Source of the DNA: Lepas anatifera
Taxonomy: Eukaryota > Arthropoda > Thecostraca > Lepadidae
Assembly (NCBI GenBank): GCA_034440635.1
Contig: JAOTON010000383.1
Span: forward strand, 62,001 to 126,000
Reading direction: 5' to 3'
DNA length: 64,000 nucleotides
In this document: one piece after another, positions 20,262 through 30,554 of the stretch
Layout of the letters: each line of letters opens with the position of its first letter
Position numbering within the stretch: position 1 is the first letter of the stretch
Position numbers and translations under genes: made by a program
The notes under the pieces: model-generated
What the model saw: the letters and a program-made list of their open reading frames with translations, nothing else
The model's database searches: none
Told to the model about the DNA's origin: nothing

Positions 20262-23200
20262 TTACGAAGGCGAGTAGATGGTATTAAACCCGATGCTTTT
20301 CAGATAGCGCATTATGTTGCTGATATCAACGGAGGGTTGCTCTCCTAAGAGACAGTCTAGCGTGGGAAATCTCGGTAGACAGCGGGCTCTCTCGATCTCA
20401 AAGTCGCGGCATTCTATTAGCACATGTTTAACTGTTAGTCTTTCACCACAGCGCGGGCACTCTGGCGGGACGTGACTGGCTAAAAGGTAAGAGTGTGTAG
20501 AGTGGGTGTGCCCAATTCGCAGTCTACAAAGTATCACTTCTTCCCTTCTGCAACCCACGTTGCTAGACGACCACAGTCCCAGCCGGGGTTTAAGTTCTCT
20601 GAGCTTCCTGCCCTTGGGATCGCCGTCCCATCGACGCTGCCAAACCTCGGTCAGGTGATTCCTAACGTATGGAAACAAGTCAAAAAGGGGACTTTAATTC
20701 CCCGTGGGGGCTCTCCTTTCGCCGCGTCTTTGGCTGCACCGTCCGCCCTCTCGTTACCAGAGATCCCACAGTGGCTCGGCACCCACACAAGCGTTATATG
20801 CTTTCCCCGGCTCATAGCTTTATGTATCTTCTCTCTAATGAGGGGTACAAGGTATGAGCTCGATGGGCCATGGTTACAAGCTTGAAGTGATTGTAAGGAT
20901 GACAGTGAGTCACTAAAAATTACGCATCGGTTCGTTCTCAAGCGTAAAACCTGGTCAATACATCGAAATATCGCATATAACTCCGCTGTAAAAACTGAGG
21001 CCATCGGCGGCAGAGTGAAACGTCTTTCAACATCAGCACTGATGAATGCGCATCCAGTTCCATCAACACTCTTCGATCCATCCGTAAAAAATAATGTGTG
21101 ATTTGGGTACGTCTCCGAGCAGTATTCCAGAAAAATTTGTCGAACTGCCTCTGGCATCAGGCCCCTGGTCAGCCCCAGGAGCCGCGTGTCTATAAAGACC
21201 CTGGAAGTCCGCCATGGCTCAGCAGCAGGCAGCTGCATCGACCCGACGCTCTCAGGGTCAACACCAGCCTCCCGAAGCCACGCACGGACTCTAATTCCGG
21301 GGTGTCGAGTGGATGCACGAGAGCCATTATCTATTTGCCTCAGGTTAGCGTTGTTAAAGAAAGTGTCGTAAGCAGGGTGTTCCGGATTCTGTTTGAGTTT
21401 TAATGCATATCGCATTGAGACGTACCTGCGGCGTAAATCCAGCGGCATTTCGTGCATTTCTGTGAGCATACTTGAAACGGGTGAAGTGCGGAATGCACCA
21501 CTTATAATTCTCAGGGCCTGATTTTGGATCATATCCAGCATTCGCTTTGATGCTTCTGTCGCACCATCATATACCGCACTCGCATATTCTAGCTTCGATC
21601 TAATTAGGGATCGATACAGTGTCAACAGTGTTTTTCTATCGGAACCATACGTCATGCGAGTTAAAACCTTGAGAATATTGAGGCAGCTAAAGCATCTTTC
21701 CCTTAGCTCCCTGAGATGTGGAACATAGGTAAGTCGGCGATCAAGTACTAAACCGAGGAAGCGTGTCTGTTCAACTACTTCTATTTGCTGTCCTCCGATC
21801 TTTAAAACAGGATCCTCACAGACTCTCCGCCGGGTACAGAAATGCATGCACTTTGTTTTTGCTGTCGAAAAGGTCAGTCCGTTCTTTTCGCTCCAACGCT
21901 GCAGTCGGTCAAGGCATAGTTGTAGCTGCCTCTGTGCTGTGGGAGTGGAAGACGTGGTGACCCATATAGAAAAATCGTCTACAAAGATAGCACGGGATAC
22001 ATTGGGCGGCAGAGTGTCCCCTATATCATTTATCATCACCGCAAACAATGCTACGGACAAAACGCTGCCTTGTGTGGTACCGTTCTCCTGCATGTGCTGC
22101 TCCGACAGAAAGGGTCCGACCCGAAATCTGAAACGCCTGTCCTTCAAAAAGTTAAGAATAAACCAGCCCAGATGGCCTCGAACTCCCATTCCAAAGAGCT
22201 TTTTTAAAATTCCGTACCTCCAAGTCAAATCATACGCTCGCTCAACGTCAAAGAAAACAGCGACTGTGTGTTGTTTGTTCACTAAGCCTTCCCTAACTGC
22301 TGCATCGAGTCTAATGAGGTGGTCGAGGGTGCTTCTACCCTGGCGGAAGCCACACTGCACGTCGGATAGGAGACCATTACTTTCGAGGAACCACATGAGC
22401 CGCGCACTTACCATTCTCTCAAATAATTTGGAAACACTTGACGTCAGTGAGACAGGACGGAAATCCTCGGGCGAGTCTCCCGGTTTTCCCGGCTTCTGGA
22501 TAGGGACAACAATCGATTCCTGCCACTGTTCTGGAAAATCGTTGTTCTCCCACATATTATTGAAAATATCCAGCAGAGATGAAAGTGATTGTGCAGGAAG
22601 ATGTAATATCATTTGATTGGTTATTCTATCACTGCCAGGGGCCACACTCTTGAGCTTTTTTACTGCCGCTTCCAGCTCCTCCATGGAGAAAGTGAGATTG
22701 TAAGGTGCTGAATTGTTGGTTCCGAAGTTTATTGGCTTGCGCTCTTGAATTTGTCGGTGTCGTAAGAAATGTTGACTTTGGGAGGCGTTGCTACAACGGT
22801 CTCGAAAGGCTTTTGCCATCAGGTCAGCTACATTCTTTGGGTCAGTGATTTTTCCCCCGTTCAAAGTGAGGACTGGCGTAGGTACAGATCGTCGCTTGCC
22901 CTGGATACACTGGACGCGGCTCCACACCTGTGTAGATGGTGTGAAACGATTTACTGTGGTTACATAATTGACCCACCACCTTCGTTTTGAGTTGAGGACA
23001 GTCCGCCGAGCCATGGCTCTCGCCCGCCTGTAACTGATGAGATTTGTGTTTGTGGTGTGTTTGTTAAAAATCCGGAAAAACCGCTTCCGTTTTAGAATCG
23101 CAGCTTTACATTCCATGGACCACCAAGGCACGGGGATGTGCTTCGGCTGCCCTCGCGTAGTTGGTATACAATATTTAGCGGCTGTTAGAATCATTTTGTT

Positions 23201-23994
23201 GAATTGCTCGATAGCTTCCGTTGCCGAGGCCTCCGAGGGAGGAGTCACCGAACCGCACGCAGCCTCAAAGCCCACCCAGTCTGCACGCTTGTGGTTCCAC
23301 CTGGGGGTCGTGGATGTCGCTGCACCTGGTAAGGTCAAACTGATGAGGATAGGGAAATGATCGCTACCGTAGGGCTCGTCAAGAACCCTCCACTGGACCT
23401 GGGTGAGGAGAGAGGGAGAACAGATGGAAAGGTCAATGGAGGAGAGGGAGCCAGAGGGTAGGGTTATATGGGTGGGGCTGCCTGAATTTAAAAGACAGAG
23501 AGAGTTTAGGTGGAGAAAGCGCTCGACGGTGCGGCCGCGGGGACAGGTGCGGCCGGTAGCTTCCCCCAAACGACATTATGAGCGTTGAAATCGCCTAATA
23601 GAACAACAGGGGTGGGAAGCTGATCCAAAACATTGTTAAGAGAAGATATATCAATAATGCCACTTGGTGGTAGGTATATGGAACACACGGTTAGTTTTGT
23701 TCGACCCAGATCAACCCGGGCGGCAACGGCTTGCAATGGGGTGTTTAATGGAATACTATAGCAGGGGGCGGAGTGGTGGATCGCCACCAGTACTCCTCCG
23801 TATGCAATTGTTGTACTGAAAACCTCTTTTCTAAATGCCTTATAGTTCTTGATTTTTATATTTGAGTTAGGGGACATTTTTGTTTCTTGTAAACATATTA
23901 TTAGTGGTTTATATTCTGACAACATATATTGGAAATCTGAAAAATTTGCACGGAGGCCTCGGCAATTCCATTGCATTATTGTGTTCGCGTTCAT
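20262..23994 (-). pseudogene. I-type ORF2 (copy C): EEP, RT, RNase H, Cys/His C-terminus
   Basis: The ATG at 23994 opens the EEP domain (MQWNCRGLRANFS, LQETK, VVLLGDFNAHNVVWG). Near 23560 a frameshift moves to the long frame 23569-20651, with YGSDHFPI, RT (FFDVERAYDLTWRYG, GTTQGSVLSVALFAVMIND, IFVDDFSIWVTT) and RNase H (FTDGSKSVDGTG, TAELYAIFRC, IFSDSLSSLQS, WVPSHCGISGNERADGAA, i.e. D, E, D, D in place). A second frameshift near 20660 leads to the C-terminus (ECPRCGERLTVKHVLIEC, a Cys/His cluster usual for the I group), stop at 20262. Apart from two shifts it is complete. EEP, RT and RNase H in one ORF2 is the reason for the I-group call. Confidence 0.9.
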
Positions 23995-24049
23995 TATGAA
24001 TTATCTATGGAAGCGGCCCTTTCGGGTTAGTGGGAAGGCTTACGAAACC

Positions 24050-25688
24050 TACCTCCAGTGAGTGACAGTCACCCCTTGGCCCCTTTTCCCCGTTCCAGGG
24101 GTGGGCCCAGTGTACATTTGGCGTGAGTGGCTTCCTCCTCTGGAGGTCTCCAGTGAGGATCCACGCGCTCTGGATTTATGGGGCTGATCCGGAGGGGTAC
24201 CAGTAGCCGGGCGCTTAGTGGGCGAACGCCCTCGCGCTGCCGGCTCGAAGTTCCTCCGCACAGCCGCCACGGATGTTGTTGGGTTGGGCGGCTGCGAGGC
24301 TGGTGTGGTCGGGGACACTTCGAGAGCATCACCCGAAGGAGGTACGATAGGGGACGGTGGTCGACGCCGCCCCGTGGGGGAGTGTTTGCCCCCTCGTCCC
24401 ACCACCGTCCACCCCCCGGCATCCGAAGGAGGTCCGGGTTCGGGAGGGGCACCAAGTGCAGGCTCCGACTCACCAGCAGGATCTACTCGCTGGTGGTCAG
24501 GGGCGGGGCTTTCCCCCGTTCCCCACCCCCAGCGGGTGCCAGGGGCGGGGAGATGGGAGCAGAAGCGACGTCTCGCTCCCGCGGCCCAGTCCCCACAGGA
24601 GGGGGCTGTGGAGGAGGTGCCGCCGCTGGCCCGGGAGCCGGGGCGGCGGGCTGGCCAGAGATGACCAGCCCCATACTACCTGCCAAACGGACGAAGTCCG
24701 CAATGGTCAGGCGTCGAATGACCTCCTCCGGGGTCATCCGTGGTGGTGGTGTGGAAGTTCTTCCAGCAGCTGCCTGGGAATACGTTTTTCGTGGGCAGCG
24801 GGCCTCATAGGCCTCGCGGGCCTCACGGAAACCCATACGACCTTTTACCTTAATCGCCATGATCTCCTTCTCCCTTTGAAGCATCAGGCAATCGCGGTCG
24901 GCAGCAGAGTGAGGGGTTTGACCTTCCCCGCAGTTGACACAAAACTTGGCGGCTGAACAATCATCGGCTACATGATCTGTGGATCCGCACCTAGCACATA
25001 CTCGCTTTCCCTTACACGTGTTTGTGGTGTGACCGTATCGCTGGCATCGGAAACATCTCATAGGTGATGGGATAAAGAGTCGGACGCCGACTCTGAGATA
25101 TCCAACATATATGTGGTCAGGAACGTTTGTCTTGTCGAAGGTAAGTACAATTGTGTCACTTTGCTCTACCTCAGCACCTCTCCTAGTTTTCATACGTCGG
25201 GCCTCTACAACGTCAAAGTCAGCGAGACCATCAACAATTTCTTCCTCACTTACACCTCTCAAGTCTGGACAGCGGATGGCACCTTTCGAGAAGTTTTTGG
25301 TACGATGCGCCTCAACAGAAATGGAAATTTTGCATGCCTTCTGGAAACCAGAATCCTTCGTTGTAAACTTCAGTTCAGACACAGAAAGTGCACGAGCAGC
25401 ATCCTCAGTTTTCGCGAACTCAACCTCCAGGGCTCCATCACGCAAACGTTCGCATCGCACTACCTTGCCGAGGCGATCAAGCGCCTCCTTTCGCTTGAAA
25501 GGCGACAAGGACACAAGGGATGTGTCCAGCCCCCGCATCACCACGACCCGGGGACAGGACGGCTTAGCGGGTGGTTTTTGCGAACCAGGTGTCAAGGTTC
25601 GCTTCCTCCCTTCCCCTCTTGGGGGTTGGGAGGTGTCAACCTCCTGTGGAGGGTAAGGAGAGGGATTGGTGGTGTCTGAGGTATCCAT
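24050..25688 (-). pseudogene. I-type ORF1 (copy C)
   Basis: The ATG at 25688 (MDTSDTTNPS) matches copies A and B. The conserved region VVVMRGLDTSLVSLSPFKRK is followed by TKNFSKGAIRCPDLRG, three CCHC-type knuckles (CFRCQRYGHTTNTC, CARCGSTDHVADDC, CVNCGEGQTPHSAADRDC), the FREAREAYEAR block and MTPEEVIRRLTIADFVRL. The first frame stops at 24483. The Pro/Arg-rich tail (RGKHSPTGRRRPPSPIVP) is then read in a shifted frame to about 24050. Role as for copy A. Confidence 0.82.
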
Positions 25689-26816
25689 GAGATTAAGTTT
25701 AATTTCAGCCAGCAACGTGCGCCCCCCTTCCGACGAGGGTGCTACGAGGCGAGACGACGCACGGGCTGGCTATACGGGGGAAGACGCCGCCGTTACAGAG
25801 GGGGAGAGAGACTCACCAAACCCCCCTGCCCCGACGACGGTCCCCCCCTTGCACCTAGCCTAGACACCCCGGGCGGAGCACGGACACCCCTCCCTCCCCG
25901 GGTGAAGTCGGGACCTCACCAAGGGAGGGAGAGACAGCCGAGCCCCACCAAAGGTCGACAGACTTTTACAATGCTGCTACTCTTGTCGATGCCCTCAAGA
26001 GTTCCCCGCCCTTGCGGAAATCCAGACCAAAGTAGAGTGTTGCTGGAGGCACACGAACCAAACAGCGCATACCTCAGCTCAGCCACCAGGACTCCTTCAT
26101 CCCGGGGTACGGGTCGGTGCGCAGCTCACCTTAAAAAGACAGGCGCCCCCACACGGCCTCATCGGAGCAGGTGACTACCACCTGCTCGTCACAACTGATT
26201 CCCGGCTGGTCCGAGAGAAGCGAGCCCCCGGCTCGCAGGGCCGGCGATTAGAAGGATCCAATCGCCAGCCACACGAGCCGGAGGCCCACATACACCCAGA
26301 CCATCCAGGAATCATAGGCACGTGCAAGGACGCCCATGATACTGGGATAATGTGGGTAAGTGGGAAGTTATGAGTTGGAAAAGGAAGAGGGTCGGTCTGC
26401 GCTGTCCAGCCCAGACGCGCGCCGCACGCGACCGGGGTGTCCACACTCAAGACGAGCAAGAGTGCACACACCCCCGCCAACCGCGGAGACACGCCGGGCC
26501 AGACATCGCAGACAGTGGGCAGGAGGGGTATTTAGGAGTGGACAGAAAGGATACGGGTGGAAAGGCATGGAGAGACAAGGAAATAAGGAAAGAAGAGGAA
26601 AAGGAACAAGGAGTTGGTGGGATTTGAATTTAGGAGGGCCAAGAAAGGATGAGGATGGCAGTTTCGATTTGGCCTCTCGCCCGAAGGCGAGGGGCGAAAC
26701 CCATCCTGCCAACTGGGGTCGCGGGTGTCGTCACATCCCGTACCCAATTATCCATGTGCCGGACCAGTCAGCAGGTGCCAACAAGTCCGGCAGATGAAAA
26801 TTGGTCCCCTGCGGGG
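25689..26816 (-). promoter_or_regulatory. 5' UTR / presumed internal promoter of copy C
   Basis: Third copy of the 1.13-kb 5' UTR, ending at GCGGGG (26811-26816) directly beside the target duplication. This fixes the true 5' end of the family. Confidence 0.65.
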
Positions 26817-26829
26817 AGGACCGCGTGTA
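26817..26829 (+). repeat. Target-site duplication of copy C (right)
   Basis: Second exact copy of AGGACCGCGTGTA, directly after the copy C 5' end. Confidence 0.92.
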
Positions 26830-27066
26830 ACCTCGAACGGTACTGACAACAATGTTCCTGACCCCGTTGTACAGCAGCAGTCCCGCCCTTCTCACAGTGG
26901 TGCAGTGAGCGAAGTCCCACGCCACAGGCCTTGTCGGCCGTCACAGCTGAGTGATGCTGATGTCGAGACTGCTGTAGATGAGCCCGACCCCCTCCCAGCG
27001 GAGGGTAGACGATATCCGATGCGGAATAGAAAGATTCCCGCCCATCTCAGAGACTATGAATTGTAA
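26817..27066 (+). pseudogene. Gypsy Pol extreme C-terminus, after copy C
   Basis: The frame continues in the same codon phase as 19993-20005 once one target copy is removed. It ends with GRRYPMRNRKIPAHLRDYEL and a stop at 27066. The R-Y-P-x-R-x-R-K-x-P-x-x-L-x-D-Y end is usual for many Gypsy Pol proteins. The polypurine tract and 3' LTR follow within 35 bp. Confidence 0.85.
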
Positions 27067-27086
27067 TGTTTCATTTCCAATGTTTT

Positions 27087-27099
27087 GAGGGGGAGGTGA
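27087..27099 (+). promoter_or_regulatory. Polypurine tract of the Gypsy element
   Basis: GAGGGGGAGGTGA lies directly before the 3' LTR, where the primer for plus-strand DNA synthesis is expected in LTR retrotransposons. Confidence 0.7.
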
Positions 27100-27351
27100 T
27101 GTTATGGAGTGATAACGCACGCTTACACCAACGCTGTACAATGCCAGTGATGCATGTGGTTTTTGCTTGTTTTGTTTACCGCTCATTTGCATGCTAGTAA
27201 GCCTTGTTTGTTTACTGCTTGCACGCACTAAGCTAATCGCTTTCACCTTTTGCTTTCAGTGTGTCTTCAATGTTTTCTTGACTTCAACGGAATAAATCAT
27301 TGCATGTAATCCTAGAGAGTCATTACTCGGATTAGCAAGGCAGCGTTCCAA
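27100..27351 (+). repeat. Gypsy 3' LTR
   Basis: Same 252-bp sequence as the 5' LTR, starting TGTTATGGAG right after the polypurine tract. The two last bases expected from the 5' copy (CA) read TA here, followed by sequence unrelated to the left flank. Confidence 0.9.
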
Positions 27352-27382
27352 TATTGTAGAAGTCGTTGTATGAAATGACCAC

Positions 27383-27497
27383 GCCTGTCCAGTATGGGCT
27401 CTCCGTTCATGAGAGTCTCACCCCTTAGCGCCTCCAAGTTGTGAAGATCCTGCAGAGACTCCACTCACCCAAGGACAAAATGCCTTTCCTCTCATAC
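27383..27497 (+). repeat. 115-bp flank duplication (right copy)
   Basis: This is the right copy of the 115-bp repeat. After it E1 ORF1 continues normally (CATAC then TACACCAACATGG). A 29-bp stretch (27354-27382) lies between the 3' LTR and this copy. It partly resembles Gypsy internal sequence near 19936-19964 (TCGTTGTA followed by AATGACCACGCC in both). Confidence 0.8.
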
Positions 27498-28329
27498 TAC
27501 ACCAACATGGGGAGAATCTTCATCAGGGTCAAAGCTGATTCAAAGCCGGTTGAGCTAAATGTTGGTGCCACAGAGGGGGAAATACTCCAGATATGTCAGC
27601 GGCTCAGGCCAGTGCGTGGCGGGAGTGGTCCACCTGGCCCACGGAGTGTAGATCCTGCTCGTGACAGTGTGTCCCTCCGTGGCGCCCCTGGCCTGAACTG
27701 TGAACGGGTTTCTCTCCCTGATAAAGTGATGGTTCCACAGGAGGGGAGGAGGAGTGCAGGTGGGGTAGGTGCTGGCCCACGGAGTGTTGATCCTGCTCGT
27801 GACAGTGTGTCCCTCCGTGGTGCCCCAGGCCTGAACCGTGAACGGGCTTCTCTCCCTGATAAAGTGATGGTTCCACAGGAGGGGAGGGGGAGTTCAGGTG
27901 GGGTAGGTCCTGGTGCTGTGGGGGGAGTGAGAGGCATCCCTGACTCACATGTGGCGGGTGATGGGGACTCTGGGGGAGACCGCCTCTGGATGTGACCAAG
28001 CCTTCGTCTATGGCGGCTGCCTCTGGTCCCTCTGAAGAGGAGACCCTTGCTTTGGGTGACTGCCCTGTGCCTAGTGCAGGGACAGCTTCTGCTGGAGTGG
28101 GGCCCTCCATAGTTACTCAGTTGAATAGGTCACCCAATGGTGAGCAGCTTATGCGGGGTTCATCCCTGCATTCAAACCAATTACCACCTGATGTGCGGGA
28201 GGTTACTCACCCGCCCCTCCACCTGCTGCCGCCTGGCATGGCTGCTCATGTTGACTCCATTGGGGCTTGCCCTGCCTCACCAATGTCCCTGACTGGTGCC
28301 GTTGATGATGTGTAATCCTCATGTCTGGC
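27498..28329 (+). pseudogene. L2-like element E1, ORF1 second segment
   Basis: ORF1 of E1 continues after the Gypsy: YTNMGRIFIRVKADSK and VELNVGATEGEILQICQ match E2 at 46410-46520 (GRIFIKPKG, GVGATRGDILSLC). The C-terminal half is low complexity (Gly/Pro/Ser/Arg) and holds a two-unit repeat of 138 bp. One frame stops at 27995. A neighbouring frame (27992-28315) stays open with similar Ser/Pro composition, so the real end is uncertain. The sequence ends at the target of the I-type piece (28330-28341). Confidence 0.65.
27636..27911 (+). repeat. Two-unit tandem repeat of 138 bp in E1 ORF1
   Basis: The units start at 27636 and 27774 (GGCCCACGGAGTG). Each encodes 46 residues beginning GPRSVDPARDSVSLRGAPGL and ending near GGVG. 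The length is a multiple of three, so the frame is kept. A few substitutions separate the units. Confidence 0.85.
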
Positions 28330-28341
28330 TTTCTTGGTTTA

Positions 28342-29050
28342 TCATCATCATCATTAGTGGAGTTTAGGGGCGCGTCGACAGCGACGGTCATTTTGCGCCC
28401 ATATCTATGTCCTTGTTCTTAGTTTAAAAGCAAGCGGCGTCGGGGAGCAGCGTCGGCAACGTCATCTAAAACACCAAAAATGGTATGTAAAACATCGGCT
28501 TAGCCCCTGCATATACACACCGGTAGGTCGAAAGTGAGTGGAATTATGCGCGAACAGAGATACAAACATTTGTCGAAGTAAAACGTAGAGATACGGAACA
28601 TAAAACACGAACATAGGTTCCCTAAATCATTTCGGCACTAGGTGTCTACTGCTCACACGGTGTGACCACCTGGAGAGTATATGACGTTAAAATTCACACT
28701 GTTCAAGAATAAGACGATGTCGCAGATATCTACCGATCGAGATTCTCCACAGAGCGCCTCCATAGTGGGGGCACCGGGCAGATAACGAGCTCTTTCGATC
28801 TCGTAATCGCGACATTCAATCAGCATGCCTGGTCGTCAGTCGGTCACCGCAACGTTGAACGTCGGCGGGCCGTCACCGCCAAGGTGGTGTGAGTGTGTGG
28901 CGTGCGTATGACCAATGCGCAGCCTGGTCAGAATCACCTCGTCCCTCCTACAGCCAGCACCTGCCGACTGCCATATCCCTATTTTGGGTTTCGCCCGCAA
29001 CTTGGGCCTTGGTTCGTCCGTGGCCATATTTGTTAACATGATCACCGATA
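28342..29050 (-). mobile_element. 5'-truncated I-type LINE with 12-bp target duplication
   Basis: This minus-strand piece of 709 bp ends (3' end at 28342) in a tail of four ATG/TGA-type units next to a TTAGTGG linker. It is flanked by TTTCTTGGTTTA at 28330-28341 and 29051-29062. It includes the hairpin region also seen in copy C and a decayed ORF2 C-terminus, in which RLRIGHTHATHSHHLGG matches RLRIGHTHSTHSYLLAS of copy C. It belongs to a diverged subfamily. 5' truncation with an intact tail is the classic dead-on-arrival form. Confidence 0.85.
28850..29035 (-). pseudogene. I-type ORF2 C-terminal remnant
   Basis: On the minus strand it reads KLRAKPKIGIWQSAGAGCRRDEVILTRLRIG, corresponding to the segment after RNase H of copy C (RKLRELKPRLGLWSSSNVGC). 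The Cys/His cluster that follows is broken. It is the only coding trace in the truncated I-type piece. Confidence 0.65.
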
Positions 29051-29062
29051 TTTCTTGGTTTA

Positions 29063-30453
29063 TTTCATTCTGTAGTTGATTGTAATTCTCATTTTTCCCA
29101 GCCTGCCTTTTCAACTAGGATATTTCTCTGAAATTACTTGAACCGTTTTGGTTGCCTTCCCCTTGATATTATGATATGATTGGTCCACCTGCTGCTGTAC
29201 TCGAGTTTGGTGTAAAGCTATTGCTAGGATCATCTTGCTCTTTACCTGTAAACTCCTGTTTTGCTGGTGTACTGTTTGATTGTTTGCTTTTGCACTTTGT
29301 TTAAATTCCCTCTAAGGATTCAAGAACCCTCATCATTTAATGCAAACTTAAGATTCCTTCCAGATCTTTCTACACTTGACCATGAAGATTCCCAACATTC
29401 GAACTTACAACATTTACTAGAAAATTGCAACTACTACACAATTGATTCCTATAATATTGCCAAGACGCTTCACAGTTTCTCAATACTGCATGTTAATATA
29501 AGGTCTCTCCCAAAAAACTTTGAATCACTTCAGGCCCTCATTGCTGAACTTAAAGATAAACCCTCAGTAATATTAGTTACTGAATTATGGCTACCATCAG
29601 AACTTGTAAATTCATACCAGCTCCCTGATTATATTCTGGGAATCACCTGTCCATCAAATTACAAGGGAAAGGGTGCAGGTATATTCATTTGCAAACACAT
29701 GGCATATAACAGAAGGGGTGACCTGGAGTCCAATGTAATTCAGCACCAGTCAGTCTACCTTGAAATTCATAATATTTTTTCCTTTTCGGCTGCTAGTCCG
29801 ATCAATATATAGATCACCATCTTACCCATCTGCAATTTTCCTAAATCACTTAGAAGAAACTATTGAAAAAATATCACTTGAGCAAAAAATTTGTATAATG
29901 GGGGGGCGACTATAACTTTGACATCTTGAACTCATCTGCAAGCGATCATATCTCAAGTTTTGTGCATTCCTTAGCAGCGCAGGGATTCCACCCTTGCATT
30001 TCATTACCGACCAGAATCACTGCAGAAAGCCAGACTCTCATTGATAACTTTTTCTGTAATGACAGCTCTATTGTAAAATCTTCATCTGTTTTGATAAGCG
30101 ATGTTAGTGATCATCTTCCTATTGGATTAACACTTACTTCAAATATTACGAAGCCTGACCAAACTCCAAAACCAATGCTTTCTTTTGACTTTAGAAAAAT
30201 TGATCAACTTAAGCAGGCTATTACTTTAAAACTCCAAAATTTTACAACCACAAATGACCCTCACTTGGCAGCTCAAATATTACAGAACACACTTAGTGAA
30301 GAGATTGCTCATCTCTCTTCAAGTAACAGTAATCGTAGGTCCACACCAATTCGGCCTTGGATATCGTATGGTCTCCTACGATGTGTAAACAAGAAAGCTG
30401 ATCTATACAAAAAGTTCATAAAATCACGCACTAAAAATGACGAAATCTCTTAT
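29063..30453 (+). pseudogene. L2-like element E1, ORF2 first segment (endonuclease)
   Basis: After a spacer, the EEP domain starts near 29310: SILHVNIRSLPKNFESL, VILVTELWLPSELV and KGKGAGIFICK. A frameshift follows near 29800, and another in a run of G at 29900, where MGGDYNFDIL is expected around the catalytic D/N pair. The domain continues with HPCISLPTRITAESQTLIDNFF, ISDVSDHLPIGLTL and the linker SFDFRKIDQLKQAI. CR1 copy 1 interrupts it at 30454 within KNDEISYT. E2 and E3 have the same order, so the family assignment is sound, although the copy has many frame errors. Confidence 0.75.
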
Positions 30454-30554
30454 ACCTTACCTTAGGTTACCTTAGGTGTACGGGACTTTCTGAGGCACGC
30501 CAGGTGCCTGTCTTGCCCGTTCTCATCGAGCTCAGTACAGGTAATGTTTATAGA

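Larger units (their letters stand above)
20006..26816 (-). mobile_element. I-type non-LTR retrotransposon, copy C (full length, 13-bp target duplication)
   Basis: This element of 6811 bp on the minus strand lies inside Gypsy pol and is flanked by AGGACCGCGTGTA at 19993-20005 and 26817-26829. It has the 5' UTR (26816-25689), ORF1 (25688 to about 24050), ORF2 (23994-20262) and a 3' UTR ending in a hairpin and a short ATGATGA tail. It is the only copy in the window with both ends and serves as the reference for copies A and B and the fragments. Both ORFs have frameshifts, so this copy is not autonomous as read. Confidence 0.92.
15610..27353 (+). mobile_element. Ty3/Gypsy LTR retrotransposon, carrying I-type copy C inside
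   Basis: Two LTRs in direct orientation (15610-15861 and 27100-27351) flank gag, pol and a polypurine tract. The element lies in ORF1 of L2-like element E1. I-type copy C (20006-26816) is inserted near the pol C-terminus; without it the Gypsy is about 4.9 kb. The LTRs differ by two visible substitutions over 252 bp, so insertion was recent. Right of the 3' LTR there is a 115-bp duplication of the left flank instead of a short target duplication. Confidence 0.9.

Noticed and set aside
27596..28110. Minus-strand frames over the E1 ORF1 tail as an antisense gene
   Set aside because: They mirror the tandem repeat and low-complexity tail of the plus-strand ORF1 and have no independent support.
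30454..30478. TTAGG-like repeats as telomere sequence (arthropod TTAGG)
   Set aside because: The same short run occurs at the 3' end of both CR1 copies and is their tail; only about two units are present.
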